Assembly (NCBI RefSeq): GCF_002019605.1
Contig: NZ_KV917368.1
Coordinates: forward strand, 3,519,698 to 3,583,697
DNA from: Alkalihalobacterium alkalinitrilicum
GTDB lineage: Bacteria; Bacillota; Bacilli; Bacillales; Bacillaceae_F
DNA length: 64,000 nt
Reading direction: 5' to 3'
Below the pieces are notes generated by a model. That model was not told where the DNA came from and did not search any database. It saw only the letters and a program-made list of their open reading frames with translations. Below, in pieces: positions 8,699-16,782 of the stretch (its first letter is position 1; each line of letters begins with the position of its first letter). Made by a program: the position numbers and the translations under genes.

Positions 8699-9877
8699 TT
8701 ATGGTACTAATTTATTTTTCACGGTATAAACTTCGTGATTTTTGATATAAACTCTCGGTATTCTAGATCCAACCATACAAGGAACTTCATAATTAATCGT
8801 TGATAATCGGCCTGCGACTTCATCAATTGAAATCATTCGTTCTCCTTGAGAACCAATCAGCGTTACCTTAGTTCCAACGGGGAGTTCCCGAGGTAATTTA
8901 ACCATACATTGATCCATACATATCCTTCCAACAAAAGGAACGTTTTCACCATTAACTAGAACCGTACCGCCATTTGTAGAATGGTATCGATACCATCCAT
9001 CGGCATAACCGATTGGAATGGTTCCAATCCATTCCCACCCTGTTGTTTTATACGTTATTCCATAGCTAATTCCTTCTCCAGGTGGCACGTTTTTCACTTG
9101 AATAAGCTTTGCATGCAAAGAGAAGGCTTCTTTTAATTGTACCGGTAATCTATCCTTGATTTCAATAGAGGGGGTAAGCCCGTACATCGAGATGCCTAGT
9201 CGAACCATATTAAATGCCTGATTTGGGTGCATCAATCCTGTCGCACTATTCCCACAATGAATGATAGAAATATCTACTTCCAATTTTTCCATCATAGTTA
9301 CAATTAAATTAAACCGCTCGTATTGCATATTAAAATAGTCATCACACAGCTCATCTGCGGTAGCAAAATGCGTATAGATACCTTCTAGTTGAAACCGTTT
9401 ATCGTCATGAAGAGCTTCAATAACAGCTTTTCCCTCTTCTTGGTCTCTTATACCAATTCTCCCCATGCCTGTATCGAATTTCATGTGGAACTTAATTTTC
9501 TTTCCCCCTTGGTATAATGATTTAGCTCGAACCAACCATTCAGCAGAAAAGACTGTTATCGTAATGTCATGACTTGCAGCAACTTCTATATCTTCTGGTC
9601 GAATTGCACCTAACACAAGAATAGGGGCTTGAATATGAGCTGCTCGTAACTGAAGAGCTTCATCTAATATTGCAACCGCCAAATAACTAGCACCTGCTTC
9701 AAGTGCTGTTTCCGCAACAGGTATTGCCCCGTGACCATAACCATCTGCTTTTACAACAGCCATAATTTCCATGTTCTGCTTAAAACTTGCCTTTATGTTT
9801 CGTACATTTTCCCTAATATGATCAAGGTTCACCTCAACCCACGTATCACGATAAAAAGAGTCATTCCAACGTTGCAA
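8699..9877 (-). CDS. alr: Alanine racemase
   Basis: PLP enzyme converting L-Ala to D-Ala for peptidoglycan. The product (392 aa) has the PLP lysine in AVVKADGYGHG (Lys43), a TIM-barrel N-domain with MKFDTGMGRIG, and a C-terminal beta domain with the catalytic Tyr region (GISYGITYK) and the conserved GRICMDQCMV. The frame is open from a GTG at 9889, but that GTG directly abuts the ribosome site, so the TTG at 9877 (AAGGTGG eight bases upstream) is preferred. It sits upstream of mazEF, as in B. subtilis. Confidence 0.95.
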   Translation of the reverse strand: MQRWNDSFYRDTWVEVNLDHIRENVRNIKASFKQNMEIMAVVKADGYGHGAIPVAETALEAGASYLAVAILDEALQLRAAHIQAPILVLGAIRPEDIEVAASHDITITVFSAEWLVRAKSLYQGGKKIKFHMKFDTGMGRIGIRDQEEGKAVIEALHDDKRFQLEGIYTHFATADELCDDYFNMQYERFNLIVTMMEKLEVDISIIHCGNSATGLMHPNQAFNMVRLGISMYGLTPSIEIKDRLPVQLKEAFSLHAKLIQVKNVPPGEGISYGITYKTTGWEWIGTIPIGYADGWYRYHSTNGGTVLVNGENVPFVGRICMDQCMVKLPRELPVGTKVTLIGSQGERMISIDEVAGRLSTINYEVPCMVGSRIPRVYIKNHEVYTVKNKLVP

Positions 9878-10007
9878 AACGTTCTCCACCTTCCAAAATG
9901 CAGCTTTTTCTCTTTATTGTGATTATCGTTTTCTTTGTACACACTTGTCAACAATTCAAAAGTTACATTGATAAAATGAACCGTATTTTTTAGCCCTGTT
10001 TAACTAA

Positions 10008-10100
10008 AAAGAAGAGGTCGACTAGAAATGTCTAAGCACCCATTTTTACACACGATCGTGCATGAGTGCATAGCCACATCAATTTGAGTCAACCTCTGCA
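10008..10100 (-). terminator. Long-loop hairpin downstream of the ydcC-like gene
   Basis: Arms AGAGGTCGACT (10013-10023) and AGTCAACCTCT (10087-10097) pair with one mismatch around a 63-nt interior that itself contains short inverted repeats (CACGATCGTG). It lies immediately after the lipoprotein gene on the minus strand and belongs to the variable-loop hairpin family. Confidence 0.55.
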
Positions 10101-10115
10101 AATCAGTTCTTATTT

Positions 10116-11132
10116 TTATTTTTCAAGTGTACCGTAAACCGAACGAGCTATCGCCATCATTTCTTCTGCGTCTAAATCATTCGATGCTAGGTAGAAGTCC
10201 ACCCCTTCATATGTCCACATTAATGAACCGTTTGACATAACACCAACCGTGAATCCTAAATCGACAGGATCTCCTGAACTTACATTCATTGGTGTACTAG
10301 CGGGTACAACTCTACTCTTTTCTTGAATTAATGTGAAGTTGTTTTCCCCTGTGTAAGTTAAAACGACTTTTTCACCGTCTTCTGTCATAATTGTTTCGGA
10401 ACCTGTTAGTGCTGTACCTTGTGGTTCATAGATTGGATAAAGTACAGTTAGCGGTTCTGACACATCCGCCATAGTCGGAATTTCTTGGCCCATTTGCGCC
10501 GCTGTCATATTTCGCTCCATATCGAAATCATCTTCATTAAAACTTGGATTCATTGAAAACGCACTAAAGTTGACTTGCACAAGTACCTGTAAATCTGAAT
10601 TCATAATTTTCACAGAAGCAGGTGTTAAATCTTTTTTATTGAGCATAATTTCTTGGCTGTTTAAATTCTTATTTTGATAATTGGTTCTCGTTTGAAACAC
10701 ATAATGATTTTCAGTAGCTTGGAACGTTCTTTCTGGGTCATTCAAAATATCTGAAACTAAAGACTCGTATAAATAGACTTGACTGTTATTTTTCGGCCAA
10801 TCACTTTGAAAACGGAAGCTTTTATTGAGAGCTGGTGTTAATACAAATACTCCGTCATCATTACGTAAAATAATCTGACTTTGGTTTTTCTCGTCATTCT
10901 TTAATGCGACACGATAATGATTTTCCACCTGATGCCATACTTCAACATCGTACTGTTGTGGTTCTTTTCCCGTTTGTAAAATCATGGTAGCATCTGTCTT
11001 ATAACCTGTCATTTCGCTAAGCTTTTGATCTAACCCTTCAATAATGTCCTCCTGCGTTTTTTCACCGCAACCTGCTAATACAAGAGTGAGAATGACGCTG
11101 ACAAACAATGCAACTAGTCCTTTCCTTCTCAC
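10116..11132 (-). CDS. ydcC: YdcC-type outer-surface lipoprotein (LolA-like fold)
   Basis: The 338-aa product has a lipoprotein signal peptide with lipobox LVLAGC, and the following ~310 residues resemble the B. subtilis YdcC/LolA-like family, whose role is unclear and in some species is linked to sporulation. Beta-strand-rich segments (MILQTGKEPQQYDVEVW, NHYVFQTRTNY) fit the LolA half-barrel. Start is a GTG with AAAGGGGTGA upstream. It keeps the Bacillus order acpS-ydcC-alr-ndoAI, though the usual nnrD (yjeF) between acpS and ydcC is missing. Assignment rests on length, signal and neighbourhood. Confidence 0.82.
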   Translation of the reverse strand: MRRKGLVALFVSVILTLVLAGCGEKTQEDIIEGLDQKLSEMTGYKTDATMILQTGKEPQQYDVEVWHQVENHYRVALKNDEKNQSQIILRNDDGVFVLTPALNKSFRFQSDWPKNNSQVYLYESLVSDILNDPERTFQATENHYVFQTRTNYQNKNLNSQEIMLNKKDLTPASVKIMNSDLQVLVQVNFSAFSMNPSFNEDDFDMERNMTAAQMGQEIPTMADVSEPLTVLYPIYEPQGTALTGSETIMTEDGEKVVLTYTGENNFTLIQEKSRVVPASTPMNVSSGDPVDLGFTVGVMSNGSLMWTYEGVDFYLASNDLDAEEMMAIARSVYGTLEK

Positions 11133-11520
11133 TTAGTTCACCCCTTTGTCTCATAATTAACGACAAAAGAGAAAGACATCCGTTACAAGTTTTTAAGTAA
11201 TTTCGTTAAAAGCAAAGAGTATCCGTTCGTGCCTATCATTTCATTTTGTAATGTCACGGACCTGAGTCAAAGCCATAGCCGACAGAAGATATCAATCTTT
11301 AATCTCAAGGAATTCTACTAAGAAGTTTATCAATGATGACATCGGGTACATCCCCCGAGATTTTTTCTATCGCTTATCACAAACCCCGTGTTTAGACATC
11401 CATCATTAATAGCGCACGTCCTTTCTGCTCAAAGTCTATTAATCCATTACTCTTTTTTGTAACGAGGCTTTCTCCTAACCGCACTAACACTATATGAGAC
11501 AAACTCCCACAATATGCAGA
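11133..11520. other. 388-bp gap between acpS and the ydcC-like gene
   Basis: I see no gene, tRNA or clear riboswitch here. The minus strand has a short frame (about 11326-11380, MYPMSSLINFLVEF...) that looks protein-like but is closed by stops on both sides. This is where nnrD lies in many relatives, so the gap may be what is left of a deletion. Confidence 0.4.
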
Positions 11521-11883
11521 CTAGCTTGACAAGCTTTCAATAATTACTTGAGCAACGGCAAATTCCTTGGAATGTGAAATTGAAACATGAACCTTATCAT
11601 TCCCTTTCCAGGCAATGCTTGGTTTTCCACTATTCACGTCGTTAACCACTTCAATATCTTGCCATCCCACTTCTTTTGAAATTCCTGTGCCTATTGCTTT
11701 GACAAAAGCCTCTTTGGCAGCAAAGCGTCCAGCGACATATTCAAATTGTCGTTGTTTTGTCAGGGTATGATATTTTTTTCTTTCATTTTCAGTTAAAATT
11801 CTCAAAATAAATTTATCTGTTCGTTCTATCGCTTGTTTAATTCTTGCAATCTCTACAATATCAATTCCTATCCCTTTAATCAT
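11521..11883 (-). CDS. acpS: Holo-[acyl-carrier-protein] synthase
   Basis: Transfers 4'-phosphopantetheine from CoA to acyl carrier protein in fatty acid synthesis. The 120-aa product has the family motifs GIDIVEIARI (Mg-binding Asp), RFAAKEAFVKAIGTG (Glu) and the C-terminal HVSISHSKEFAVA. Length is typical for trimeric AcpS. The ATG at 11883 has AAAGGAG upstream. Confidence 0.96.
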   Translation of the reverse strand: MIKGIGIDIVEIARIKQAIERTDKFILRILTENERKKYHTLTKQRQFEYVAGRFAAKEAFVKAIGTGISKEVGWQDIEVVNDVNSGKPSIAWKGNDKVHVSISHSKEFAVAQVIIESLSS

Positions 11884-11998
11884 AAGAAACGGGCTCCTTT
11901 TTTACATTCTACTCTCATTATGATCATCATAAACTTATCATAACCTATTCATTTCATGGTAGTATGTAAGAGAAATGAAGTAAAAAGGTGGTTTTTTT

Positions 11999-12745
11999 AT
12001 GTTTATAAGAAATGAAAGTTTTTACTCTTTCCGACGTAATTATCCTATAATTACAGTTATTGTTGCCATTCACCTACTTCTTTTTGTTTGGATGAACTTT
12101 TTACCTTTCGGCTACCTCGTTCGAAATATTGGGATCGGGTTCAATCCAGCAGTAGCTCAAGGTGAGTACTGGCGCTTGATTACCCCTATCTTTATGCATA
12201 TAGGGTTAGGTCACGTTTTATTTAACTCATTTTCACTCGTTTTATTTGGACCCGCACTGGAAAAGATGCTCGGGAAAGTTAAATTTATTACCATTTATTT
12301 GTTGACAGGAATTATTGCTAACATCGCTACTTTTTATTTAGGCGGTCTCTCGTACCCTCCACACCTTGGAGCTTCCGGCGCGATCTTTGGTCTATTTGGA
12401 GTTTATCTTTACATGGTATTAAACAGAAAAGATTTAATTGACCAAGCAAACTCACAAATCGTCATGACGATTTTAATTATTGGTCTTGTGATGACCTTTG
12501 TAAACAGCAATATTAACATCCTTGCCCACCTGTTTGGCTTAATCGGCGGAGCAGCATTAGCACCTATTTTCCTTGCAAAAGCACGCCCTTTTTATGCCTA
12601 TACACATGTACATGATCCTGAAGAAGTTACTTTTAATCCGAATCGTTGGAGACGCCGACGGATGAATAGTAAACTAGTTCAAAAAGTCATTTGGATTGGG
12701 TTCGGTGTACTAGTTGCACTTGGAATTATAATGCGCTTATTCTAA
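11999..12745 (+). CDS. Rhomboid-family intramembrane serine protease
   Basis: Cleaves transmembrane segments of client proteins inside the membrane. The 248-aa protein has about seven predicted membrane segments; the catalytic Ser lies in LGASGAIFGLFG and the catalytic His in NILAHLFGLIGG, with the Asn-bearing FNSFSL motif of TM2. It is divergent from acpS, as rhomboid-type ydcA is in B. subtilis. The product ends in a basic cytoplasmic stretch (NRWRRRRMN) plus one last hydrophobic helix. AAAAAGGTGG precedes the ATG. Confidence 0.93.
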   Translation: MFIRNESFYSFRRNYPIITVIVAIHLLLFVWMNFLPFGYLVRNIGIGFNPAVAQGEYWRLITPIFMHIGLGHVLFNSFSLVLFGPALEKMLGKVKFITIYLLTGIIANIATFYLGGLSYPPHLGASGAIFGLFGVYLYMVLNRKDLIDQANSQIVMTILIIGLVMTFVNSNINILAHLFGLIGGAALAPIFLAKARPFYAYTHVHDPEEVTFNPNRWRRRRMNSKLVQKVIWIGFGVLVALGIIMRLF

Positions 12746-12766
12746 AAAAAGAAGAAAAAAGACAGA

Positions 12767-12810
12767 AGCTAGCACCTATCCATTCAGGAAAAAGTGCTAG
12801 CTCTTTATTG
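12767..12810 (+). terminator. Terminator of the rhomboid gene
   Basis: AGCTAGCAC (12767-12775) and its complement GTGCTAGCT (12794-12802) form a 9-bp stem with an 18-nt loop, followed by CTTTATTGTT. Confidence 0.75.
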
Positions 12811-12922
12811 TTACAAAGTTAATAACAAATTTCATATGAAAGATGTTCATTTTAAACTAACTAGAAAACAAGGAGAGTATTTAGATGAGAACCCCTTCTC
12901 CTAAACCTGTTATTAGTGAAGT

Positions 12923-13828
12923 CTATTTAAGCCCGTTGACAAATATATTAACGTTATGTTCCATCATTTTAATATAACTCTCTGCTCCTGATCCTTCTGG
13001 GCCAATAGCATCAGTATAAACTTCTCCAGCAATTTCAACTCCTGCATTATTGGCTACTGTCTCCATATATCGTTGATCCACTGTTGTTTCAACAAATACA
13101 GCTGGTAGGTTACGTTCTTGTATTAAATCGACTAAACCAGAAATTTGACTTGGTGTTCCTTCTTCATGGGAGTTCAGTTCCCAAATTCCTGCTGTTTCAA
13201 TTCCGTATCCCTGCCCGAAATAGCGAAATGCATCTTCACTCACAGCAATCATACGTGCCGCTTCAGGAATACTATTAATTTCAGCTTTAATCCAAGTATC
13301 AAGGATTTCTAATTCTTGTTTATAAGCTTCTGCATTGGCACGGTAGAGCTCTTCTCCATCAGGGTCACGTTCAACTAAGTCTTCAACGAGATTATTTACC
13401 ATTATAATTACATTTTGTGCATCTAGCCAAATATGAGGGTCATCTCCATCCTCATTATTAAGCGGGATTACAGTTACACCTTCTGAAAGAGTGACTACTG
13501 GAATATCAGCTGTGTTTTGCACAAGCTTTTCAAGCCACTCCTCTAAACCTAATCCATTTACATAAAATACATCGGAATTGCTTACTTTTTGGAAATCACT
13601 TGGAATAGGCTCATATTCATGTGGTTCTTCACCAATTGGAACAATATACTCTACATTCCCACGATCACCTACAACATTATCAATAACATCACCTAATATA
13701 GAAAAACTGGTCGTAATGTTTAAACCTTCTCCTGTACTTTCTCCCTGCTCTCCATTGTCACCACCACATGCTACTAAAAACAACGACATAACCATAGCGG
13801 ATGCTAATAAAATTAATCTTTTCCTCAC
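12923..13828 (-). CDS. Manganese-type ABC transporter substrate-binding lipoprotein
   Basis: Cluster A-I (ZnuA/TroA/PsaA) metal-binding lipoprotein delivering a divalent metal to an ABC permease. The 301-aa product has lipobox LVACG, the metal His motifs EEPHEYEP and DPHIWLD, and SEDAFRYFGQGYG in which Glu takes the place of the His seen in zinc-type proteins; GIWELNSHEEGTP and YTDAIGPEG complete the Mn-type pattern. A GTG start follows AAAGGAGGG. It stands alone: no permease or ATPase gene is adjacent, so it must use components encoded elsewhere. An MntR-like operator lies upstream. Manganese is favoured by motif, not proven. Confidence 0.9.
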   Translation of the reverse strand: MRKRLILLASAMVMSLFLVACGGDNGEQGESTGEGLNITTSFSILGDVIDNVVGDRGNVEYIVPIGEEPHEYEPIPSDFQKVSNSDVFYVNGLGLEEWLEKLVQNTADIPVVTLSEGVTVIPLNNEDGDDPHIWLDAQNVIIMVNNLVEDLVERDPDGEELYRANAEAYKQELEILDTWIKAEINSIPEAARMIAVSEDAFRYFGQGYGIETAGIWELNSHEEGTPSQISGLVDLIQERNLPAVFVETTVDQRYMETVANNAGVEIAGEVYTDAIGPEGSGAESYIKMMEHNVNIFVNGLK

Positions 13829-13889
13829 AACAATTCCCTCCTTTAAAATATACGTACGTTAGTACAAGTTTTTTCATTCATATAAAATT

Positions 13890-13909
13890 GTTTCCTTAGG
13901 GCAAGTTTT
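13890..13909 (-). promoter_or_regulatory. MntR-box-like operator
   Basis: The stretch GTTTCCTTAGGGCAAGTTTT closely matches, from memory, the B. subtilis MntR operator (reverse complement TTTGCCTTAAGGAAAC). It lies about 60 bases upstream of the Mn-type binding protein start. This suggests repression by MntR under high manganese. Confidence 0.6.
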
Positions 13910-14011
13910 TGAGCAAAAAAATATAGCTCATTCTTTACCACTAACAATAATGTTGACTTAATACAACATTTATTTTTTCATAAATATGTATTTTTGTCTA
14001 GAGGTTTTAAA

Positions 14012-14050
14012 CAAAAAAATAAAAATGGGCACCTTAGCACGCATTTTTAT
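14012..14050 (-). terminator. Terminator of the DUF2325-partner gene
   Basis: On the minus strand ATAAAAATGCGTGC pairs with GCCCATTTTTAT around a short loop and runs into seven T residues. The stem overlaps the stop codon of the upstream gene. Confidence 0.65.
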
Positions 14051-14535
14051 TTCTTATCATAAAGTTTATACATACTTCCATCTGTTAAAGAGCAGATGCT
14101 TACCACTAGTTCTCTAGATATTCCAGGTCTCTCTATATGCCTTCTAATATTATTACAAAGATTTGTTGCCACTTCTACATCTACTTCCATCAGAAAAACG
14201 GTAGCACTTATTCCCCTGACTGATTCATCTATAATCACTGAATGACCTTTAATGATTTTAAGACTGCCGCCTTTATTGTAAGCTAGACCTTTCAATAAGA
14301 GGTCTGTAGTTTGAGCTAAAGTTTTGTAATAATCGGTTGTTGAATAAAAGTAATTGATGTTAATCTTTTTCCATTGTTCTGCGATCAGCAATAGTATGCG
14401 ATAAGCCGTCCTTTCAGCCATATTTACCTTTAGGTAACCTTCTACAACGTTATTAACTATAGCTTGAATTCTATTGTTGCATTCCTTTTCATTTACAAAA
14501 GACGTTTTCTTTAAACTAATATTACTGCGAGACAT
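14047..14535 (-). CDS. Unrecognised protein in a Fur-boxed operon
   Basis: I do not recognise this family. The 162-aa product is soluble (no signal peptide or membrane helix), lysine-rich at the N-terminus, with predicted alternating helices and strands and a Cys in both the N- and C-terminal thirds (EKECNNRI, NLCNNI, VSICSL). The ATG at 14535 has AGAAGGGA ten bases upstream; the frame is open further upstream, but that part overlaps the DUF2325 gene. It follows DUF2325 by 16 bases, so the two probably share a transcript controlled by the Fur boxes at 14901-14947. An iron-related role is inferred from context only. Confidence 0.75.
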   Translation of the reverse strand: MSRSNISLKKTSFVNEKECNNRIQAIVNNVVEGYLKVNMAERTAYRILLLIAEQWKKININYFYSTTDYYKTLAQTTDLLLKGLAYNKGGSLKIIKGHSVIIDESVRGISATVFLMEVDVEVATNLCNNIRRHIERPGISRELVVSICSLTDGSMYKLYDKK

Positions 14536-14551
14536 CGTCTTCACGTCCCTT

Positions 14552-14875
14552 CTAATTTGAAATTTGACAATTCTTTTTATTAGGACAGCCCTCATAATCG
14601 CAACTGCCAATGGCCTGATAAATGGAACACCAAGACCGCTTTGCGTAACAGATTGGGATCCCTTGTTCATTTGCTTTCTTTTTTAATACGGACGATAAAT
14701 TATGATTTATGTAATCCGTCAGTACGAGTACTAAGTCAACATGAGTTGGAATTTCTCTTTTTACTTGTTGAACTTTCCTTCCACTAATATGAATGACTTC
14801 TTTAAAACCAACTGACGCTAATTTACTTGGAATTTTACCTAAATGATCGGCACCAACAATGAGAAGAGCAGACAC
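14552..14875 (-). CDS. DUF2325 protein with a C-terminal Cys cluster
   Basis: DUF2325 proteins are ~95-110 aa and of unknown function. The 107-aa product has the family hallmarks ALLIVGADHLGKIPSKL, VIHISGRKVQ and LVLVLTDYINHNL, giving a Rossmann-like alpha/beta fold. It ends in a four-Cys tail (RSWCSIYQ, SCDYEGCPNKKNC) that could hold a metal or Fe-S cluster. The GTG at 14875 follows AAAGGGGGA at good spacing; the TTG at 14899 is less likely. Two Fur-box-like sequences lie just upstream and the ferric-iron ABC transporter genes are the next genes, so iron-limited expression is likely. Confidence 0.85.
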   Translation of the reverse strand: MSALLIVGADHLGKIPSKLASVGFKEVIHISGRKVQQVKREIPTHVDLVLVLTDYINHNLSSVLKKKANEQGIPICYAKRSWCSIYQAIGSCDYEGCPNKKNCQISN

Positions 14876-14900
14876 ATTATATCCCCCTTTAATTTTCAAG

Positions 14901-14921
14901 TGATAATAATTTTCATTATCA
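14901..14921 (-). promoter_or_regulatory. Fur box 1 upstream of DUF2325
   Basis: TGATAATAATTTTCATTATC matches the 19-bp Fur consensus (GATAATGATAATCATTATC) at nearly every position and is symmetric. It lies 26 bases upstream of the DUF2325 start. Confidence 0.8.
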
Positions 14922-14931
14922 CTATTTTAAT

Positions 14932-14947
14932 TGATAATGATTATCGG
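14932..14947 (-). promoter_or_regulatory. Fur box 2 upstream of DUF2325
   Basis: TGATAATGATTATCG is a near-perfect 7-1-7 Fur box (TGATAAT-N-ATTATCA). Together with box 1 it forms a tandem operator. Confidence 0.8.
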
Positions 14948-14977
14948 TGTCAACACCATTTGCAAAAATGTACAAAA

Positions 14978-15046
14978 AAAGGCTGATTTAGATAGGTAGT
15001 ACTCATCTATAAAAACGACGAGACCACAAATTCTAAGTCAACCTTT
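14978..15046 (-). terminator. Long-loop hairpin downstream of the iron permease
   Basis: AAAGGCTGATTTAGA (14978-14992) pairs imperfectly with TCTAAGTCAACCTTT (15032-15046); the interior contains GATAGGTAGTACTCATCTAT, itself able to pair. It follows the permease gene on the minus strand and belongs to the variable-loop hairpin family. Confidence 0.55.
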
Positions 15047-15063
15047 GTTAAACAAACGTTTAT

Positions 15064-16749
15064 TTAATACTTTTTTAACAAGTATCGTAGTGGAACAATC
15101 GATACTAGAATAATAATTAGTGCAGCGGGTGCTGCTAGATGATAGATAGCTTCTGACGCTTCAAAATATACACGTACAGCTAACGTATCAAACCCTGGTG
15201 GCCTGAGCATAAGTGTAGCTGGAAGCTCTTTAATTGAACTAACGAATACGAGAGCTCCTCCAGCCAGAACCCCTGGCAAAATAGATGGGAGGATCACTTT
15301 AAACATTACTTTCCATGGTGGATATCCAAGACTCCGTGCTGCCTCATCAATTCGAGGAGACACAAGACTTAATGAGGCTTCTCCCGCTTGCATTGCTTGT
15401 GGAAGAAAACGAACTACAAACGCTAGAGCCACCATATAAAATGTATTGTAAAGCATCGGAATATGGTTGTTAAAGATAAAAATAAATCCTAAGGCCACAA
15501 TAACACCAGGAAGCGCATATCCTGCATAACTTAATTTATCAATACCACTTGAAATCACTGAAGGATAACGAGATTTCAAATAAATGATTGGCATAGCTAG
15601 TAGCATACATAATATTGCCGCAAACCCTGAAACTTTTAAACTATTCCAGGCAAAACCAAAGAACCGATTATCTAAAGCCCCCATACCAATACTAATAATA
15701 GACCAATAAACTAAAACGACAATCGGAAGGACAACCGATACGAAAAACACTCCTACTACAAAAACTAGCGTCAGTGGCTTCCACTTTCCAAGAGATAAAA
15801 TATCTGGGGCCTTAAACGTATTCGACGTTTGGTAGTACTTATTTTTCTTTCTAGTTCTTGCTTCAATCCAAAGTATTACAATCGTAAAGAAAATAAGCAC
15901 TAAGCTTAGGACGGATGCAGAAGCAGTGTCAAAGCTTGCTCGCTGAAAATAGATCGCCGCGGTAAATGTGACGTACCGAAGCATGGCAATCGCGCCAAAA
16001 TCAGATAATACATACAATGAAATTAATATAGCTCCTGCCCCTATCGCAGGTCGCAAAAATGGAAGATTTACCTTCCAAAACACTTGTGATGTCGTCATCC
16101 CCTGGGAACGTGCCACTTCTTCAAAGTTTCGGTTCATTTTGCGAAGCGATGCACTCGCAATTAAAAAGACGTATGGGTAGGTAAACATCGTTAATACGAA
16201 AAACACTCCCCAAAATGAATAAATATTCAACGGATAATTACCAAAAAGATCAACAAGCCAAGGTGTATCTCTCCAAAAGTCACGAACCCATCCACTAGGG
16301 CCAAAGACAATTATATACGTAACTGCACCAACATAAGGTGGAATAACGAGTGGCATTGCTAAAAGCCATTGCCACATTTTCCTTCCAGGTAAATCTGTTC
16401 GCACAACAATCCAAGCAAGCATGACCCCTATTGTCACAGCACAAGCCGTAACGGCAAATGTAAGTGAGAACGTATTCCATAATAATTGTGGAATTCTTCC
16501 ATCAAGAAGGCGCATCCACCGATCTACGCCCGCAAACATGGAGCGCCAAATTACGTAAATTATTGGGATAGACATAATGAGTGCAACAAAAATACCGAAT
16601 AAGAGTAAAACTGGTCCAGGAGGGTTCCCTTTCCAAATATCAAACCACTTTCCCCGAAAGAAACGGAGAATGGCTGGGGAGTTACTCTCCCCAACCTCGG
16701 CATTCTGATCATTATTTATTTGTTTTTTGCGTTGACTATCATTACTCAT
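15064..16749 (-). CDS. Ferric-iron ABC transporter permease (FbpB type, fused halves)
   Basis: Membrane channel subunit for Fe(III) uptake. The 561-aa protein contains two tandem ~6-helix permease halves, each with an EAA loop that contacts the ATPase (EEVARSQGMTTSQVFWKVNLP near residue 212 and DEAARSLGYPPWKVMFKVILP near residue 475). This duplicated layout is typical of the FbpB/SfuB family. AGGAGAGGG precedes the ATG. It lies 33 bases downstream of the binding-protein gene, and the ATPase gene lies upstream of that as a separate unit with its own Fur box. Confidence 0.92.
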   Translation of the reverse strand: MSNDSQRKKQINNDQNAEVGESNSPAILRFFRGKWFDIWKGNPPGPVLLLFGIFVALIMSIPIIYVIWRSMFAGVDRWMRLLDGRIPQLLWNTFSLTFAVTACAVTIGVMLAWIVVRTDLPGRKMWQWLLAMPLVIPPYVGAVTYIIVFGPSGWVRDFWRDTPWLVDLFGNYPLNIYSFWGVFFVLTMFTYPYVFLIASASLRKMNRNFEEVARSQGMTTSQVFWKVNLPFLRPAIGAGAILISLYVLSDFGAIAMLRYVTFTAAIYFQRASFDTASASVLSLVLIFFTIVILWIEARTRKKNKYYQTSNTFKAPDILSLGKWKPLTLVFVVGVFFVSVVLPIVVLVYWSIISIGMGALDNRFFGFAWNSLKVSGFAAILCMLLAMPIIYLKSRYPSVISSGIDKLSYAGYALPGVIVALGFIFIFNNHIPMLYNTFYMVALAFVVRFLPQAMQAGEASLSLVSPRIDEAARSLGYPPWKVMFKVILPSILPGVLAGGALVFVSSIKELPATLMLRPPGFDTLAVRVYFEASEAIYHLAAPAALIIILVSIVPLRYLLKKY

Positions 16750-16782
16750 TATGCCCTCTCCTAAGTCGTAAATCGTTTACAC

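Noticed and set aside
12860-12905. Terminator after the manganese-type binding-protein gene
   Set aside because: Only a 6-bp AGGAGA/TCTCCT stem with a long loop; too weak to list as a feature, though it may still act.
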